NCBI RefSeq assembly: GCF_027570075.1
Contig: NZ_JAKMUS010000018.1
Coordinates: 1-41,505, forward strand
Direction: 5' to 3'
DNA from: Corynebacterium meitnerae
GTDB lineage: Bacteria; Actinomycetota; Actinomycetes; Mycobacteriales; Mycobacteriaceae
DNA: 41,505 nt
Both the position numbers and the translations under genes were made by a program. Under the pieces are notes generated by a model. The model did no database searches, was not told the origin of the DNA, and saw only the letters and a list, made by a program, of their open reading frames with translations. How positions within the stretch are numbered: the first letter of the stretch is position 1; every line of letters begins with the position of its first letter. This document shows positions 41,468 to 41,505 of the stretch, one piece after another.

Positions 41468-41505
41468 TGCACTCAACTTTCGAAAGTTGGTAGCAGTCCT
41501 GGGGT
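41467..41505 (+). repeat. Dispersed two-palindrome element, partial copy right of Wadjet (cut by window edge)
   Basis: These 39 bases are identical to 34825-34863, including the 16-bp palindrome CAACTTTCGAAAGTTG and AGCAGTCCTGG. The window ends inside the copy, so whether palindrome 1 follows is not visible. Together with the 34825 copy it forms a direct repeat around the Wadjet operon. Confidence 0.9.

Noticed and set aside
1..41505. tRNA, rRNA, insertion sequences or prophage genes
   Set aside because: No cloverleaf, transposase, integrase or phage structural gene was recognised on either strand; the repeats found are intergenic and non-coding.

Overview
The window reads as chromosome from a mycolic-acid-making actinobacterium, almost certainly Corynebacterium. 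The centre holds the corynebacterial/mycobacterial cell-envelope cluster in its classical order: glfT2, PAP2 phosphatase, UbiA-type phosphoribosyltransferase, aftB, two mycolyltransferases, lipoprotein, cutinase-like lipase, fadD32, pks13, accD. It is followed by a CmpL/MmpL lipid transporter operon, trmB and pckG. The second mycolyltransferase carries C-terminal LGFP repeats, as corynebacterial Cop1/PS1 does, and Pks13 is of the short corynebacterial type (1606 residues). The same order is known from C. glutamicum and, in the core, M. tuberculosis. No species can be named from the sequence alone.

Layout. (a) 1-4.5 kb, accessory: the N-terminal 712 codons of a secreted beta-helix/Cna_B surface protein that runs off the left edge, a P-loop ATPase with a winged-helix tail, and a divergent EamA/RhtA-type exporter. 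The ATPase/exporter gap contains a 9-bp tandem repeat. (b) 4.5-6.5 kb: a lone AlbA_2/HATPase/HTH regulator-like gene, bracketed by two nearly identical intergenic repeats of about 125 bp. (c) 6.6-8.6 kb: a GT87-type polyprenyl-sugar glycosyltransferase and a 77-residue helical protein, divergent across a 346-bp repeat-rich spacer. (d) 8.7-27.4 kb: the plus-strand envelope locus. It covers galactan polymerisation (GlfT2), supply of the arabinose donor (UbiA-type DPPR synthase and PAP2 phosphatase), terminal arabinosylation (AftB), mycolate condensation (FadD32, Pks13, AccD) and mycolate transfer outside the membrane (two mycolyltransferases). It ends in an unlisted-looking 30-residue amphipathic peptide gene with a strong ribosome binding site and its own terminator. 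(e) 27.5-32.7 kb, minus strand: trmB, NYN-domain protein, CmpL-type transporter, UPF0104 membrane protein and DUF3054 protein, tightly packed. (f) 32.9-34.7 kb: GTP-dependent PEP carboxykinase. (g) 34.9-41.5 kb: a complete four-gene Wadjet (JetABCD/MksFEBG) plasmid-defence operon.

The known systems (mycolate locus, Wadjet) are intact. The least explained structure is between genes. A dispersed element made of two palindromes, whose centres lie 49-50 bp apart, occurs at 8504-8580, 34825-34901 and (diverged) 15202-15275. A 39-bp identical half-copy occurs at 41467-41505, so the element brackets the Wadjet operon. Also notable are the 105-bp repeats around the AlbA_2 gene, the 30-residue peptide, and a pks13 leader with competing hairpins plus three 11-bp repeats. 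No tRNA, rRNA, IS element, CRISPR array or phage gene was recognised.
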